Source: Corynebacterium glyciniphilum AJ 3170 | Lineage (GTDB): Bacteria > Actinomycetota > Actinomycetes > Mycobacteriales > Mycobacteriaceae | Assembly: GCF_007673095.1 (NCBI RefSeq) | Contig: NZ_VDYZ01000002.1 | Span: 62,001-126,000 of the forward strand | Direction of reading: 5' to 3' | DNA: 64,000 nt | In this document: one piece after another, positions 9,958 to 17,910 of the stretch | Layout: every line of letters begins with the position of its first letter | How positions within the stretch are numbered: position 1 is the stretch's first letter | Notes under the pieces: model-generated | Seen by the model: only the letters and a program-made list of their open reading frames with translations | Told to the model about the DNA's origin: nothing | Databases searched by the model: none | Made by a program: the position numbers and the translations under genes

Positions 9958-10626
9958 GCTAGTCCTCTTCCTCGTGTCCCCCTCGCCCGGTGACCCGGGT
10001 CCGAGGGAACTTCTTTTCAATGTCAACGCTGTCCGGCCGGGGGCCTGGCACAGTCGCCAGTTATGACTTCGGTTGGTCTCACGGTCCCCCGGGATGCCGT
10101 CGTAGAAACGATGGCAAAACACGGTGTCCGTCCGACCGGCGCCGAGGTAGTCCCCGGTCGCCGCCGAATCATGGTGAGGAAGAGCCCCTCCAACGTGGTG
10201 GTCGGGATCTTCACTTACTGCCGCTGTTTATTTGCCATGCCCCACTCCGGCCCCCGCGGTCGGGCGTGTCTGCCGTCTCCGCAGGGGTTACCGCACGACA
10301 GTTCCACCCCGGACGGATAGAATTCCGGTCCGAGGCATCCTGCCGATGATGGTTCATGCTCACTTCACCATCTGCGCCGTCTTGCACCGTCGCTCTCCCA
10401 ACCACCGGTTCCGATACGGCCTGATGACGGGGCAAAAAGCAAAGGCGCTCGGACACAATGTCAAAGCAACGTCCTGTATTTAACCATGCAGTGCCTGTTC
10501 CTTCAAATCCGTCTTCCCTCCCCCGAACCGGTGCGCCTCCGTACTGTCACCAGCACGCCCGCGGAAAGTGAGTATCCTGGCACCCATACCTTCCGTCAGC
10601 ACCATCGAGAACAGTGAGGCCACCCT
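9958..10626. promoter_or_regulatory. Divergent control region between the S10 operon and the Asp23 locus
   Basis: These 669 bases hold no gene I can support. They must contain the S10 operon promoter and leader (minus strand) and the promoter of the Asp23 locus (plus strand). A minus-strand TTGACA (complement of 10459-10464) is a possible -35 element, but no good -10 follows at 17 bases. On the plus strand TATCCT at 10573-10578 is a possible -10, about 50 bases before the first Asp23 gene. An 85-codon plus-strand frame at 10063-10320 has no ribosome site and no family likeness. Confidence 0.45.
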
Positions 10627-11112
10627 ATGAGTGACAACGACTCCACAAACAACTCCGGCAAGGCAAACGCCCCCGCTGTGCAGGACGACAGCTCCGTCGA
10701 CTCTGAACTGTTCACCGACCACGGCCGGACTTCTGTCGCCGATGTCGTCGTGTCGAAGATCGCCGGGATGGCGGCACGCGAGGTGTCCGGCGTCCACGGG
10801 CTGGGCGGCGGCGCCTCCCGCACCATCGGTGCTCTGCGCGAGCGTATCCCTGGCGGACGTGTCAACGTCCAGCAGGGCATTTCGGTGGAGGTCGGCGACC
10901 GCCAGGCTGCCGTCGACATCTCCATCGTCGCAGAGTATGGCGTCGCGATCCACGAACTGGCCGAGGCGATCCGTCGCAACATCATCCTCTCCGTCGAGGA
11001 GATGACCGGCCTCCAGGTGACCGAGGTCAACGTCGTCGTCCACGATGTCCACCTTCCCGAGGACCACGACGACGAGGAGGACGAGACGGAGCAGGCCCCC
11101 CGCGTCCAGTAA
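10627..11112 (+). CDS. Asp23/Gls24 family envelope stress response protein
   Basis: The 161-residue product has an Asp23 fold core: a start helix region VADVVVSKIAGMAAREVSGVHGL, a variable loop, then VQQGISVEVGDRQAAVDISI and the closing ITGLQVTEVNV-like strand. Asp23 proteins are cytoplasmic, membrane-associated and linked to envelope and alkaline stress in Gram-positives, anchored by AmaP. The amino-terminal 35 residues are polar and probably disordered; the tail is very acidic. GTGAGG lies ten bases before the ATG. It leads a six-gene plus-strand locus that also holds a DUF2273 protein and AmaP-like membrane proteins. Confidence 0.85.
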   Translation: MSDNDSTNNSGKANAPAVQDDSSVDSELFTDHGRTSVADVVVSKIAGMAAREVSGVHGLGGGASRTIGALRERIPGGRVNVQQGISVEVGDRQAAVDISIVAEYGVAIHELAEAIRRNIILSVEEMTGLQVTEVNVVVHDVHLPEDHDDEEDETEQAPRVQ

Positions 11113-11166
11113 CCGGCGTCGTCCTTCCGTCCCCGTTCCCCGTCACCACGTCATCTTGGAGCCGTC

Positions 11167-11625
11167 ATGAGTACCCCCGGAGCACAGGGCCCGCCCCCGG
11201 ACTTCCGCAAGGATCCGGAGTACGTCCGTGAGCGCCGTCAGGTCATCCGCGACAACCATCCGGACACCGGCGGCTCGGATGCCCGGCTCATCGCGGCACT
11301 CAGCGAACTCGACTCCCGCTGGCAACGCCGGGCTTCAGTTCGACGTGGCATGGAAAGCGTCCGGCTTCCCGGCTTCATTCCCGACGACGTTGCCCGTCAG
11401 GCCACCGAATTCGCAGGCCGGACATCCGATGAAGTACTCCGGCGCACGGAGGACCTCCGCGCGAAGGGTGCCGTCATCGCACATTCCCCGAAGACCCGCC
11501 GGGTGATGCGTGCCGCCGGCAAGTTTGTCCGGGACGCCGACCGCACTGTCCGGTCGCGGCTCCCCACCAGTTTCCCCGGTGCCCGTCGCTTCTCGGACAC
11601 CGGTACCGACGAGAAATCCAACTGA
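11167..11625 (+). CDS. Conserved actinobacterial protein with a J-domain-like HPD motif
   Basis: The 152-residue product has RERRQVIRDNHPDTGGSDAR in its first 50 residues, matching the helix-HPD-GG pattern of DnaJ J-domains, which stimulate DnaK. The rest is a basic, mainly helical segment (RTVRSRLPTSFPGAR) with no membrane span. Only the HPD half of a J-domain can be recognised, so a DnaK link is inference. It sits between the first Asp23 gene and a DUF2273 gene, 54 bases after the former. Confidence 0.7.
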   Translation: MSTPGAQGPPPDFRKDPEYVRERRQVIRDNHPDTGGSDARLIAALSELDSRWQRRASVRRGMESVRLPGFIPDDVARQATEFAGRTSDEVLRRTEDLRAKGAVIAHSPKTRRVMRAAGKFVRDADRTVRSRLPTSFPGARRFSDTGTDEKSN

Positions 11626-11635
11626 TAGTGAGGTC

Positions 11636-11827
11636 ATGATGAAGTACGCGACAATAATTGGCGTGCTGCTGGGATTCCTCCTGGCAGTCGGGGCCCTCTG
11701 GGACGGCGTGGTCGGTTTCCTCGTTGTGCTCGTGCTCTGCGGGGTCGGCGGTGCCGTCGGCGCCCATGTGGAAGGCGTCATCGACCTGCGCCGCGCCTTC
11801 AACAGCAGCGGTCGGGGACGGGGCTGA
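11636..11827 (+). CDS. DUF2273-like small membrane protein
   Basis: The 63-residue product is almost entirely two hydrophobic segments (ATIIGVLLGFLLAVGAL and VVGFLVVLVLCGVGGAVGA) with a short charged tail. Size and pattern fit the DUF2273 proteins that accompany Asp23 and AmaP genes in Gram-positives. Two ATG codons stand in tandem at 11636 and 11639, with AGTGAGGT just before. The second would give 62 residues. Confidence 0.75.
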   Translation: MMKYATIIGVLLGFLLAVGALWDGVVGFLVVLVLCGVGGAVGAHVEGVIDLRRAFNSSGRGRG

Positions 11828-11833
11828 TTCCCC

Positions 11834-12910
11834 GTGTCCCCCTCACCTTCCGACAATGCAGCAACCACTGAAGAGCTTCCCCGCAGCGAGGCCTACCGGC
11901 GACAGCGAGCGCACACCTCCATCGACCTGAAGGTCCTGGAGAAGATCGCCACGCGTGCGGCACTTTCGGTGCCTGGGGTCATCCGGCATTCCTCGGGTAT
12001 CGGCCAGTTCACGGGGCGCCGTCTACCCCGGGTGAGCGTACAGATGGATCCTGGCGGCCATGCCGCCGTCGCCGACATTCAGATCGCCACCGCATGGCCG
12101 GCCCCCACCGTGGCGGTGGCCCAGGTCACCAGGGAGACAGTCGGCGAGTGGATCGAGCACTCGACCGGCGTGCCGGTGCTGGCAGTCAACGTCGATGTGG
12201 CAGCCGTCGTCCCTGAAGCAGAGGAGACGGTCGCCGTCACCGACCTGGAGGCTGCCCCCCGGACCCCGGAGTACACCCGCATCTCCGCCACACCGCTGAA
12301 GGCGTCCTCCCCCACCGTCGCCCGCCAGGTCACGGAAGTCACCGTACCTGCGACACCCGAACCGTATAAGCCGGTCCATCCCCGGGCGGTGGAGTCAGTC
12401 CAGCTCACACCCGTCACCGTCGGACGGCCGACACCCGCGCGGCACGTCTCCGCACCGACGCCGCGCCCGGTACTGCATCCGTCGACGCCGGCGCCGGTCC
12501 ACGCCACGCCCGTCCAGCCGCCCCGGCCGACCGAGGTAACGCACCCGGTGACTCCGTCGGCGGCACCGGTGATGCACCCACGGTCACCACACAGCACAGC
12601 TCGGCCGCGTCTTCTGGAGCCTGTCATCGTCGACCACGTGACGGTTACGGCTCCGCCGCCGTCGCGCGGGCTCCGTATCCTTTACGATGTGCCCACCCCC
12701 AGCGGCCCGTTGCTGCACGACATCCCGACCCCGCGCGGCCTACCGACCCGCACCGTACCCACTCCCCAGGGGCTCGGGGTGACGATTTTCCCGTCCGTTC
12801 GGAACCACCGCCGTATTCCGGTGACAGTCGACAGGTCCCGTCGCTGGCGTTCCACCGGCACGGGCGACAACCTGGCACCCGGCGACGACCACGACAGGAG
12901 TCCGCGATGA
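11834..12910 (+). CDS. Asp23-family protein with long Pro/Thr-rich repeat tail
   Basis: The first 135 of 358 residues resemble an Asp23 domain (SIDLKVLEKIATRAALSVPGV, then VSVQMDPGGHAAVADIQI and GVPVLAVNVDVAAV). The remaining 220 residues are rich in Pro, Thr, Val and His, with loosely repeated VxxPTPxR units such as DVPTPSGP, DIPTPRGL and TVPTPQGL. No signal peptide or membrane segment is seen, so the tail is presumably a cytoplasmic disordered region. The GTG start lies six bases after the DUF2273 stop. The end overlaps the next gene by four bases. Such a tail is unusual for this family. Confidence 0.75.
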   Translation: MSPSPSDNAATTEELPRSEAYRRQRAHTSIDLKVLEKIATRAALSVPGVIRHSSGIGQFTGRRLPRVSVQMDPGGHAAVADIQIATAWPAPTVAVAQVTRETVGEWIEHSTGVPVLAVNVDVAAVVPEAEETVAVTDLEAAPRTPEYTRISATPLKASSPTVARQVTEVTVPATPEPYKPVHPRAVESVQLTPVTVGRPTPARHVSAPTPRPVLHPSTPAPVHATPVQPPRPTEVTHPVTPSAAPVMHPRSPHSTARPRLLEPVIVDHVTVTAPPPSRGLRILYDVPTPSGPLLHDIPTPRGLPTRTVPTPQGLGVTIFPSVRNHRRIPVTVDRSRRWRSTGTGDNLAPGDDHDRSPR

Positions 12911-13554
12911 CAACAGCACAGCATCCGGAGAAGTACCGGCCGGAACCGTCGGGAAGATTCGCGGCCGACCTGCCACTGTCCGAGGACACGTCGACCGCGG
13001 ACCTCGGGGACCTTCCACGGGCTCCGCAGCCGAAAGCCTCTCCTCTGGCACGCGGGTGGACGATCGTCCTGGGACTGGTACTGGTCGGCGTCACAGTAGT
13101 CATCGTCCGCGACCTGCTCATCCTCAACGGCTCTATGTCCGGAAGCCAGCTGCTCCCCCCGGTCTTCGACTGGTTCGCCACCGTGCAGAGCGAATCATGG
13201 ATGCTGTGGGCGGGCATAGGGTCTGCCCTGGTCGCCCTGTTTTTCCTCCTTGTCTCCCTGCGGCCACGGCGTCGCACCCACATGGCCTTCGGGGACGGAT
13301 CGGAACTCTACGCCCGACCCGTCGATGTCGCCCGGCTATCCACGGCCACCGCCCGCCGGGTCCCCGGTGTGCTCTCAGCCCACACGGTGACAACGCGTAA
13401 GAAGATCTCCGTGAAGGTCGTCACGGCGGTCACACCGGAGTCCGCCGAGACGATCCGCACACGGGTGTCCACGCACGTCTCAGAACTCTCCGCACTCCTG
13501 GACCCCGCCCCGAGCGTCCAGGTGACGGTTACCCCGGGAGGTGAAGGACGATGA
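12907..13554 (+). CDS. DUF6286-like membrane protein of the Asp23 locus
   Basis: The 215-residue product has a polar amino terminus, two membrane segments (WTIVLGLVLVGVTVVIVRDLL and MLWAGIGSALVALFFLLVSL), then a cytoplasmic domain of alternating strands ending VQVTVTPGGEG. This matches proteins that accompany Asp23 in actinobacteria and act as possible membrane partners. The start overlaps the preceding stop and the end overlaps the next gene by four bases, a sign of tight coupling. Confidence 0.75.
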   Translation: MTTAQHPEKYRPEPSGRFAADLPLSEDTSTADLGDLPRAPQPKASPLARGWTIVLGLVLVGVTVVIVRDLLILNGSMSGSQLLPPVFDWFATVQSESWMLWAGIGSALVALFFLLVSLRPRRRTHMAFGDGSELYARPVDVARLSTATARRVPGVLSAHTVTTRKKISVKVVTAVTPESAETIRTRVSTHVSELSALLDPAPSVQVTVTPGGEGR

Positions 13555-14114
13555 ACCGCGGAAAAGCCTCATTCGACCGCATCGTGACGTTCCTGCTCTT
13601 CCTTGTCTTCGGCGGCGTCGCTTTCTGGATGATCGGTCTCCGTCTCGACCTTGCACCTGCTGAACGGATCGGTGACTACGTCAACAGGGACTTCTGGGCG
13701 GACCTGAGCGCGCGCGACAACTACGAGACGATTCTCGTCATCGCCGCCGTGGTGAGCGGTCTTCTCGGCCTCCTGTTCATCGGTATAAACATCGAGCGCA
13801 AACGCCTCGGACGGAGCGCGTCCCCGACCTCCGCACCGACCGGCACTATCCGTACGTCGCCAGCCGACGTGGCCTCCGCGGTCGCGCAGACCTTCGAGAA
13901 ACGTGACGACGTCCGATCTGCCACCTACCGGGCAAGTGAAGACAGGGGCACCGACATCATCGAGATCCGGTTGCGGATCCCCGCGGAGACCGACGTCACT
14001 GAACTCAACGAGAGCTGCCGCCGCGCCGCTGCGGACATCACCGCTGCACTACCCGGCCAGGAAGTTCTCCCCCGTTTCCTTCTCCAGGTGGAGCAACCGG
14101 CACGCCCACAGTAA
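13551..14114 (+). CDS. amaP: AmaP-like alkaline shock membrane anchor protein
   Basis: The 187-residue product has two membrane segments (IVTFLLFLVFGGVAFWMIGL and ILVIAAVVSGLLGLLFIGI) followed by an Asp23-like soluble domain with ADVASAVAQTFEKRDDVRSA and EIRLRIPAETDVTELNESCR. AmaP anchors Asp23 at the membrane in staphylococci; here this is inferred from layout and neighbours. GGAGGTGAAGG precedes the ATG. It is the last gene of the locus. The symbol is by analogy. Confidence 0.7.
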   Translation: MNRGKASFDRIVTFLLFLVFGGVAFWMIGLRLDLAPAERIGDYVNRDFWADLSARDNYETILVIAAVVSGLLGLLFIGINIERKRLGRSASPTSAPTGTIRTSPADVASAVAQTFEKRDDVRSATYRASEDRGTDIIEIRLRIPAETDVTELNESCRRAAADITAALPGQEVLPRFLLQVEQPARPQ

Positions 14115-14163
14115 CCCGGCTGAAGCCTCCTCCCTGCGCGGTGCGCGGGCGCAGCAGAGAGCC

Positions 14164-14191
14164 TTGACGGTGAGGCTAGCCTACTGATAGT
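14164..14191 (+). promoter_or_regulatory. Promoter with DtxR-like iron box before the siderophore importer
   Basis: TTGACG at 14164-14169 and GATAGT at 14186-14191 (16-base spacer) form a plausible promoter. A 19-base segment at 14171-14189 overlaps it and matches the DtxR consensus TTAGGTTAGCCTAACCTAA at 12 positions, including the central TAGCCTA. This placement suggests iron-dependent repression of the importer operon. Binding is not shown. Confidence 0.55.
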
Positions 14192-14290
14192 CTTCCCCAG
14201 GTAAGCGAACCCTCACAAGGGTCCGCTCCGCGTCGACCATCAGAAGGAAGAGCGTGGTCTCCGGCTGGGTTCGGGACCCCCCACGTGCCC

Positions 14291-15379
14291 ATGACACACA
14301 CCCTGAACACACGGCAGGATGCCGTCGCCGGAACCCCGGACCCGGAGGGCCGTTCCCCGGGGCTGACCGGTACAGCCGGTTTATACACCAAACGTGCCGT
14401 CGGTCTCGCGGCCCTGCTCGCCGTACTTCTCTTCGCGTTCATCGCCAGTCTCGCACACGGAGCCAACCCGATCCCCTATGCGGACGTGTGGGACGCCATC
14501 TGGAACCGTGGCGAGAACGAAGCCTCCTACATCGTCTGGGACCAGCGGTTTCCACGGACGGTCATCGCCGTGGTCACAGGTGCTGCTTTCGCCCTGTCCG
14601 GAGCACTAATCCAGGCACTCACCCGGAACCCCCTGGCCGACTCCGGCATCCTGGGTGTCAACGCCGGCGCGGGACTCGCCGTGACCGTCGGGGTCGGGGT
14701 ATTCGGCATCGCGGGAATCACCCAGTACATCTGGTTCGCATTCATCGGTGCGGCAGCGACGACAATCCTGGTGTACATCATCGGGCTCGCCGGCGGCGCA
14801 CGGGGCGCCAACCCGGCCACCCTCGTCCTGGCGGGTGTCGCACTCGCCGCGGTGTTCGGGGGAGTCACCAGCTTCCTCCAGCTCATCGACCCCGACACCT
14901 TCGAGGCCATCCGCAACTGGAACCTGGGGTCGGTAGCCAGGACCTCCCTTGACGACGCCCAGGCGGTGCTGCCGTTCCTGCTCCTCGGCTTCGTCCTGGC
15001 GGTCATCGTCTCCACCGACCTGAACTCGATCGCGCTGGGCGATGACCTCGCCGCCTCACTCGGCACCAAAGTCGTACGTGCCAGGATCCTCACCATCCTC
15101 GCCGTCACCGTGCTCGCCGGTGGTGCCACGGCGCTCACCGGCGGTATCGGCTTCGTGGGGCTGATGGTCCCCCACGTCGTGCGCTGGATCGTGGGGCCAG
15201 ACCAGCGGTGGATCTTCTTCTACTGTCTGATCGGTGGCCCAGTCATGGTCCTCCTGGCGGACACACTCGGTCGTGTCATCGCCCGCCCGGGCGAGATCGA
15301 GGTCGGCATCCTCACCGCCGTCATCGGCGCTCCAGTGCTTATCGCGCTGGTCCGAAGGAAGAACGCGAGCGGCCTGTGA
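14291..15379 (+). CDS. FecCD-family siderophore ABC transporter permease
   Basis: A roughly 362-residue integral membrane protein of the BtuC/FecCD family with about nine to ten spans. Family signatures are QALTRNPLADSGILGVNAGAG and the coupling region GGIGFVGLMVPHVVRWIVGPD. It would form the channel with the next permease and take ferric siderophore from a binding protein. The start is uncertain: ATG 14291 and GTG 14285 both lack a clear ribosome site, while a good site (AAGGAAG, 14243-14249) leads to a GTG at 14254 in another frame. It sits first in the importer operon, after the iron box. Confidence 0.88.
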   Translation: MTHTLNTRQDAVAGTPDPEGRSPGLTGTAGLYTKRAVGLAALLAVLLFAFIASLAHGANPIPYADVWDAIWNRGENEASYIVWDQRFPRTVIAVVTGAAFALSGALIQALTRNPLADSGILGVNAGAGLAVTVGVGVFGIAGITQYIWFAFIGAAATTILVYIIGLAGGARGANPATLVLAGVALAAVFGGVTSFLQLIDPDTFEAIRNWNLGSVARTSLDDAQAVLPFLLLGFVLAVIVSTDLNSIALGDDLAASLGTKVVRARILTILAVTVLAGGATALTGGIGFVGLMVPHVVRWIVGPDQRWIFFYCLIGGPVMVLLADTLGRVIARPGEIEVGILTAVIGAPVLIALVRRKNASGL

Positions 15380-16482
15380 AAACACCAACTAAAGCTCCGG
15401 CGACGATCTCCACGACCCCGATCGACTTCGGTTACGCCTCGCGCACCGTCCGTACTTCGTTCACCGACCATCGGATCCACATCCGGTCAGGTGTGGTCGC
15501 TTTTCTCTTCATCGGCTCCGCCGCCCTGTTGGCACTCATCGCCATCGGCATCGGTCAGTATCCACTCAATCCCCTGGAGGTGTTCAACGCGATCATCGGT
15601 AATGGTGAACGGTTCCACCGGATTGTCGTCGTCGAGTGGCGGATGCCGGTGGCCATCGCCGCAGTTTTCTTCGGTGCACTGCTGGGTATCGGCGGCGCCG
15701 TATTCCAGTCGATGACGAGGAACCCGCTCGGTTCCCCGGACATCATCGGCTTCGACGCCGGCTCTTTTACCGCCGTCACCGTGACGATGCTGGTCACCGG
15801 CTCGACTGCCTACTGGAACATCGCCTTTGCTGCCATCATCGGCGGTATCATCACCGCCTTCATCGTGTTCATGCTCGCCCGGAAAAACAAGTCGGTCCAG
15901 AGCTTCCGTCTGATCATCGTCGGTATCGGTGTCTCCGCGACTCTGGGGTCACTTAATGCCTACCTGATCACCCGTGCTGACGTCGAGGACGCCATGATGG
16001 TCGGATTCTGGTCTGCCGGTTCAATCAACCGGGTCACCTGGCAGTCACTGGTGCCGGTACTGGCGCTCGGCATCCTGGTGATCGTCTTGATCGCCCTGCT
16101 TGCTCCGGCATTGAAGCAGATGGAGCTGGGCGACGACGCGGCCACCACCCAGGGCATCAACGTCGAACGTACGCGGCTCGCCCTGATGATCACCGGCGTG
16201 GCGACAACCGCCCTGGTAACCGCCGCAGCCGGCCCTATCGGCTTCATCGCCCTGGTGGCGCCGCAACTGGCCCGGCGGATAGCCGGCACACCAGGAGTGA
16301 CCGTCCTCGGCGCAGCCGCCGTCGGTGCAGCTCTGCTGACTTTTGCGCACTTCCTTTCCTTGGTGATCGCCCAGTTCTACCGTTCCATCCCTGTGGGGCT
16401 GCTCACCGTGAGCGTCGGCGGAATCTACATGATCTGGCTCCTGGTCCGTGAAGCGCGGAAACAATACGGCACCCCGAAATAG
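15376..16482 (+). CDS. FecCD-family siderophore ABC transporter permease
   Basis: The second permease, 368 residues from a GTG that overlaps the previous stop. It has the family signatures FQSMTRNPLGSPDIIGFDAGS and AAAGPIGFIALVAPQLARRI, which contacts the ATPase. The first 35 residues are polar and then membrane spans begin. It pairs with the upstream permease as in FepD/FepG. A longer frame to 15208 is rejected because it runs inside the first permease. No substrate-binding protein gene is next to it. Confidence 0.9.
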   Translation: MKTPTKAPATISTTPIDFGYASRTVRTSFTDHRIHIRSGVVAFLFIGSAALLALIAIGIGQYPLNPLEVFNAIIGNGERFHRIVVVEWRMPVAIAAVFFGALLGIGGAVFQSMTRNPLGSPDIIGFDAGSFTAVTVTMLVTGSTAYWNIAFAAIIGGIITAFIVFMLARKNKSVQSFRLIIVGIGVSATLGSLNAYLITRADVEDAMMVGFWSAGSINRVTWQSLVPVLALGILVIVLIALLAPALKQMELGDDAATTQGINVERTRLALMITGVATTALVTAAAGPIGFIALVAPQLARRIAGTPGVTVLGAAAVGAALLTFAHFLSLVIAQFYRSIPVGLLTVSVGGIYMIWLLVREARKQYGTPK

Positions 16483-16504
16483 ACCAACTAACGGAATACA
16501 CCTA

Positions 16505-17407
16505 ATGACTGACTCAACGTACGGCCCCTCGGCCCGTTTGCAGGCCATCGACGCCACCATCGGTTATGACCAACGGATCATCTCCACCGATCTTTCGGTG
16601 GACATCCCCCACCAGTCCTTTACCGCCATCATCGGCCCCAACGGGTGCGGAAAGTCCACGCTGCTCCGAGCACTTGCCCGGGTTCTCTCCCCTGTGAAGG
16701 GGAAAGTCCTCCTCGACGACAAACCGATCTCATCATACGGAGCCAAAGAGGTCGCAAGGGTACTTGGCCTCCTCCCGCAGACGTCCCTGGCACCCGACGG
16801 GATCCGCGTCGCCGATCTCGTCGCCCGCGGCCGCGCGCCGTATCAGTCACTCTTCCACCAGTGGTCCCGGGAGGACGAGGCCGCGGTCCAACAAGCGCTG
16901 GAGTCCACGCGCACGGACACCCTGTCCGGGCGACTCGTCGCGGAGCTCTCAGGAGGACAGCGCCAACGTGTGTGGGTCGCGATGCTCCTGGCCCAACAGA
17001 CACCAATCATGTTGCTCGATGAACCGACGACATTCCTGGACATCGCTCATCAGTACGAACTGATGGAACTGCTTCGCACGTTCCACGACCACGGCAAAAC
17101 CGTCGTCACCGTCCTGCACGACCTGAACCAGGCGTGCCGGTACGCGGGACATCTCATTGTCATGCGCGACGGAGAGATCGTCACCACCGGTGCCCCCGCA
17201 GATGTGATGACTCCTGCTCTCGTCGAAGAGGTATTCGGACTGCGCTCTATGGTGGTGCCCGACCCCGTCACGGGAACACCCACCATCGTGCCGCTTGACC
17301 CGCGACAGGACGGCAACGTCCTCTCACCGGTGAATCCCAGTCATGAAGAGCAGCGGGACCATGCCGAGCCGCGGGAACCGCGACCCGTCGAGTCTACTGT
17401 CGAGTGA
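16505..17407 (+). CDS. Siderophore ABC transporter ATP-binding protein
   Basis: The 300-residue FepC/FecE-type ATPase has Walker A GPNGCGKST near residue 44, the Q-loop in GLLPQTSLA, signature LSGGQRQRVW, Walker B IMLLDEPT and the switch histidine in VLHDLNQAC. It drives import through the two upstream permeases. A polar tail of some 35 residues, rich in Glu, Pro and Arg, extends past the usual end. The last 14 bases overlap the convergent glycosylase gene. Confidence 0.93.
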   Translation: MTDSTYGPSARLQAIDATIGYDQRIISTDLSVDIPHQSFTAIIGPNGCGKSTLLRALARVLSPVKGKVLLDDKPISSYGAKEVARVLGLLPQTSLAPDGIRVADLVARGRAPYQSLFHQWSREDEAAVQQALESTRTDTLSGRLVAELSGGQRQRVWVAMLLAQQTPIMLLDEPTTFLDIAHQYELMELLRTFHDHGKTVVTVLHDLNQACRYAGHLIVMRDGEIVTTGAPADVMTPALVEEVFGLRSMVVPDPVTGTPTIVPLDPRQDGNVLSPVNPSHEEQRDHAEPREPRPVESTVE

Positions 17408-17852
17408 CGCTGACGACCTCCCACTCCTCAACGTCGCCCGGTACACCGCGGAACAGGGGATGGCACCGAATATCATGCAACTGCTCCGCTGGAAGTTTCA
17501 CCAGCCACTCCGGTGCGCGCCCGGCGACTTTCCTGCGCAGGTGCTGCAGTTCATAACGAAGTTGCCCCTGGGTCACCGTGATCGCGGACAGCTCGTCGGG
17601 AGTGGACGTATCACGAATACGTGCCGCATCGAACCGGTAGCCACGCGCCGTCGCCTCCTGATGGAGAGCGAAGAGATAGGCGGCGATCGCCGAGGTGGGG
17701 GCATCGTGTTCACGGAATCGCCTGAGCTGGGGGTGCGCCTTGTAGCCGCGGGTCCCGCCCTCAAGCACTTTCTGCGCGAGCAGGGCTTCGCGCCAGCAGG
17801 CGACGAGGGCGGCGCGGTCCAGAATCGAGGGGTGCAGGCTCCACAGTCGCAT
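17394..17852 (-). CDS. Pyrimidine dimer DNA glycosylase / endonuclease V-like protein
   Basis: The 152-residue product begins MRLWSLHPSILDRAALVACW and has REALLAQKVLEGG and YKAHPQLRRF, the pattern of the Pyr_excise family (T4 endonuclease V type), which cuts DNA at UV photoproducts. A glutamate at residue 22 sits where the catalytic Glu23 of T4 enzyme lies, but residue 2 is Arg, not Thr. Upstream codons of the same frame overlap dhbC and are rejected. It lies 58 bases after dhbC on the same strand, so it may share the siderophore transcript. Confidence 0.7.
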   Translation of the reverse strand: MRLWSLHPSILDRAALVACWREALLAQKVLEGGTRGYKAHPQLRRFREHDAPTSAIAAYLFALHQEATARGYRFDAARIRDTSTPDELSAITVTQGQLRYELQHLRRKVAGRAPEWLVKLPAEQLHDIRCHPLFRGVPGDVEEWEVVSVTRQ

Positions 17853-17910
17853 ACCGGGCAATCGTACGCTGCGAACCCGTCTCCGTCGTTTCCGTCGCTT
17901 CCGCCGGCCG

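Noticed and set aside
10063..10320. An 85-codon plus-strand frame in the S10 control region
   Set aside because: No ribosome site and no known family; the region must hold promoters of both neighbours.
13741..14300. Possible mobile-element junction between the Asp23 locus and the importer
   Set aside because: No inverted terminal repeats, target duplication, transposase or tRNA fragment is present.
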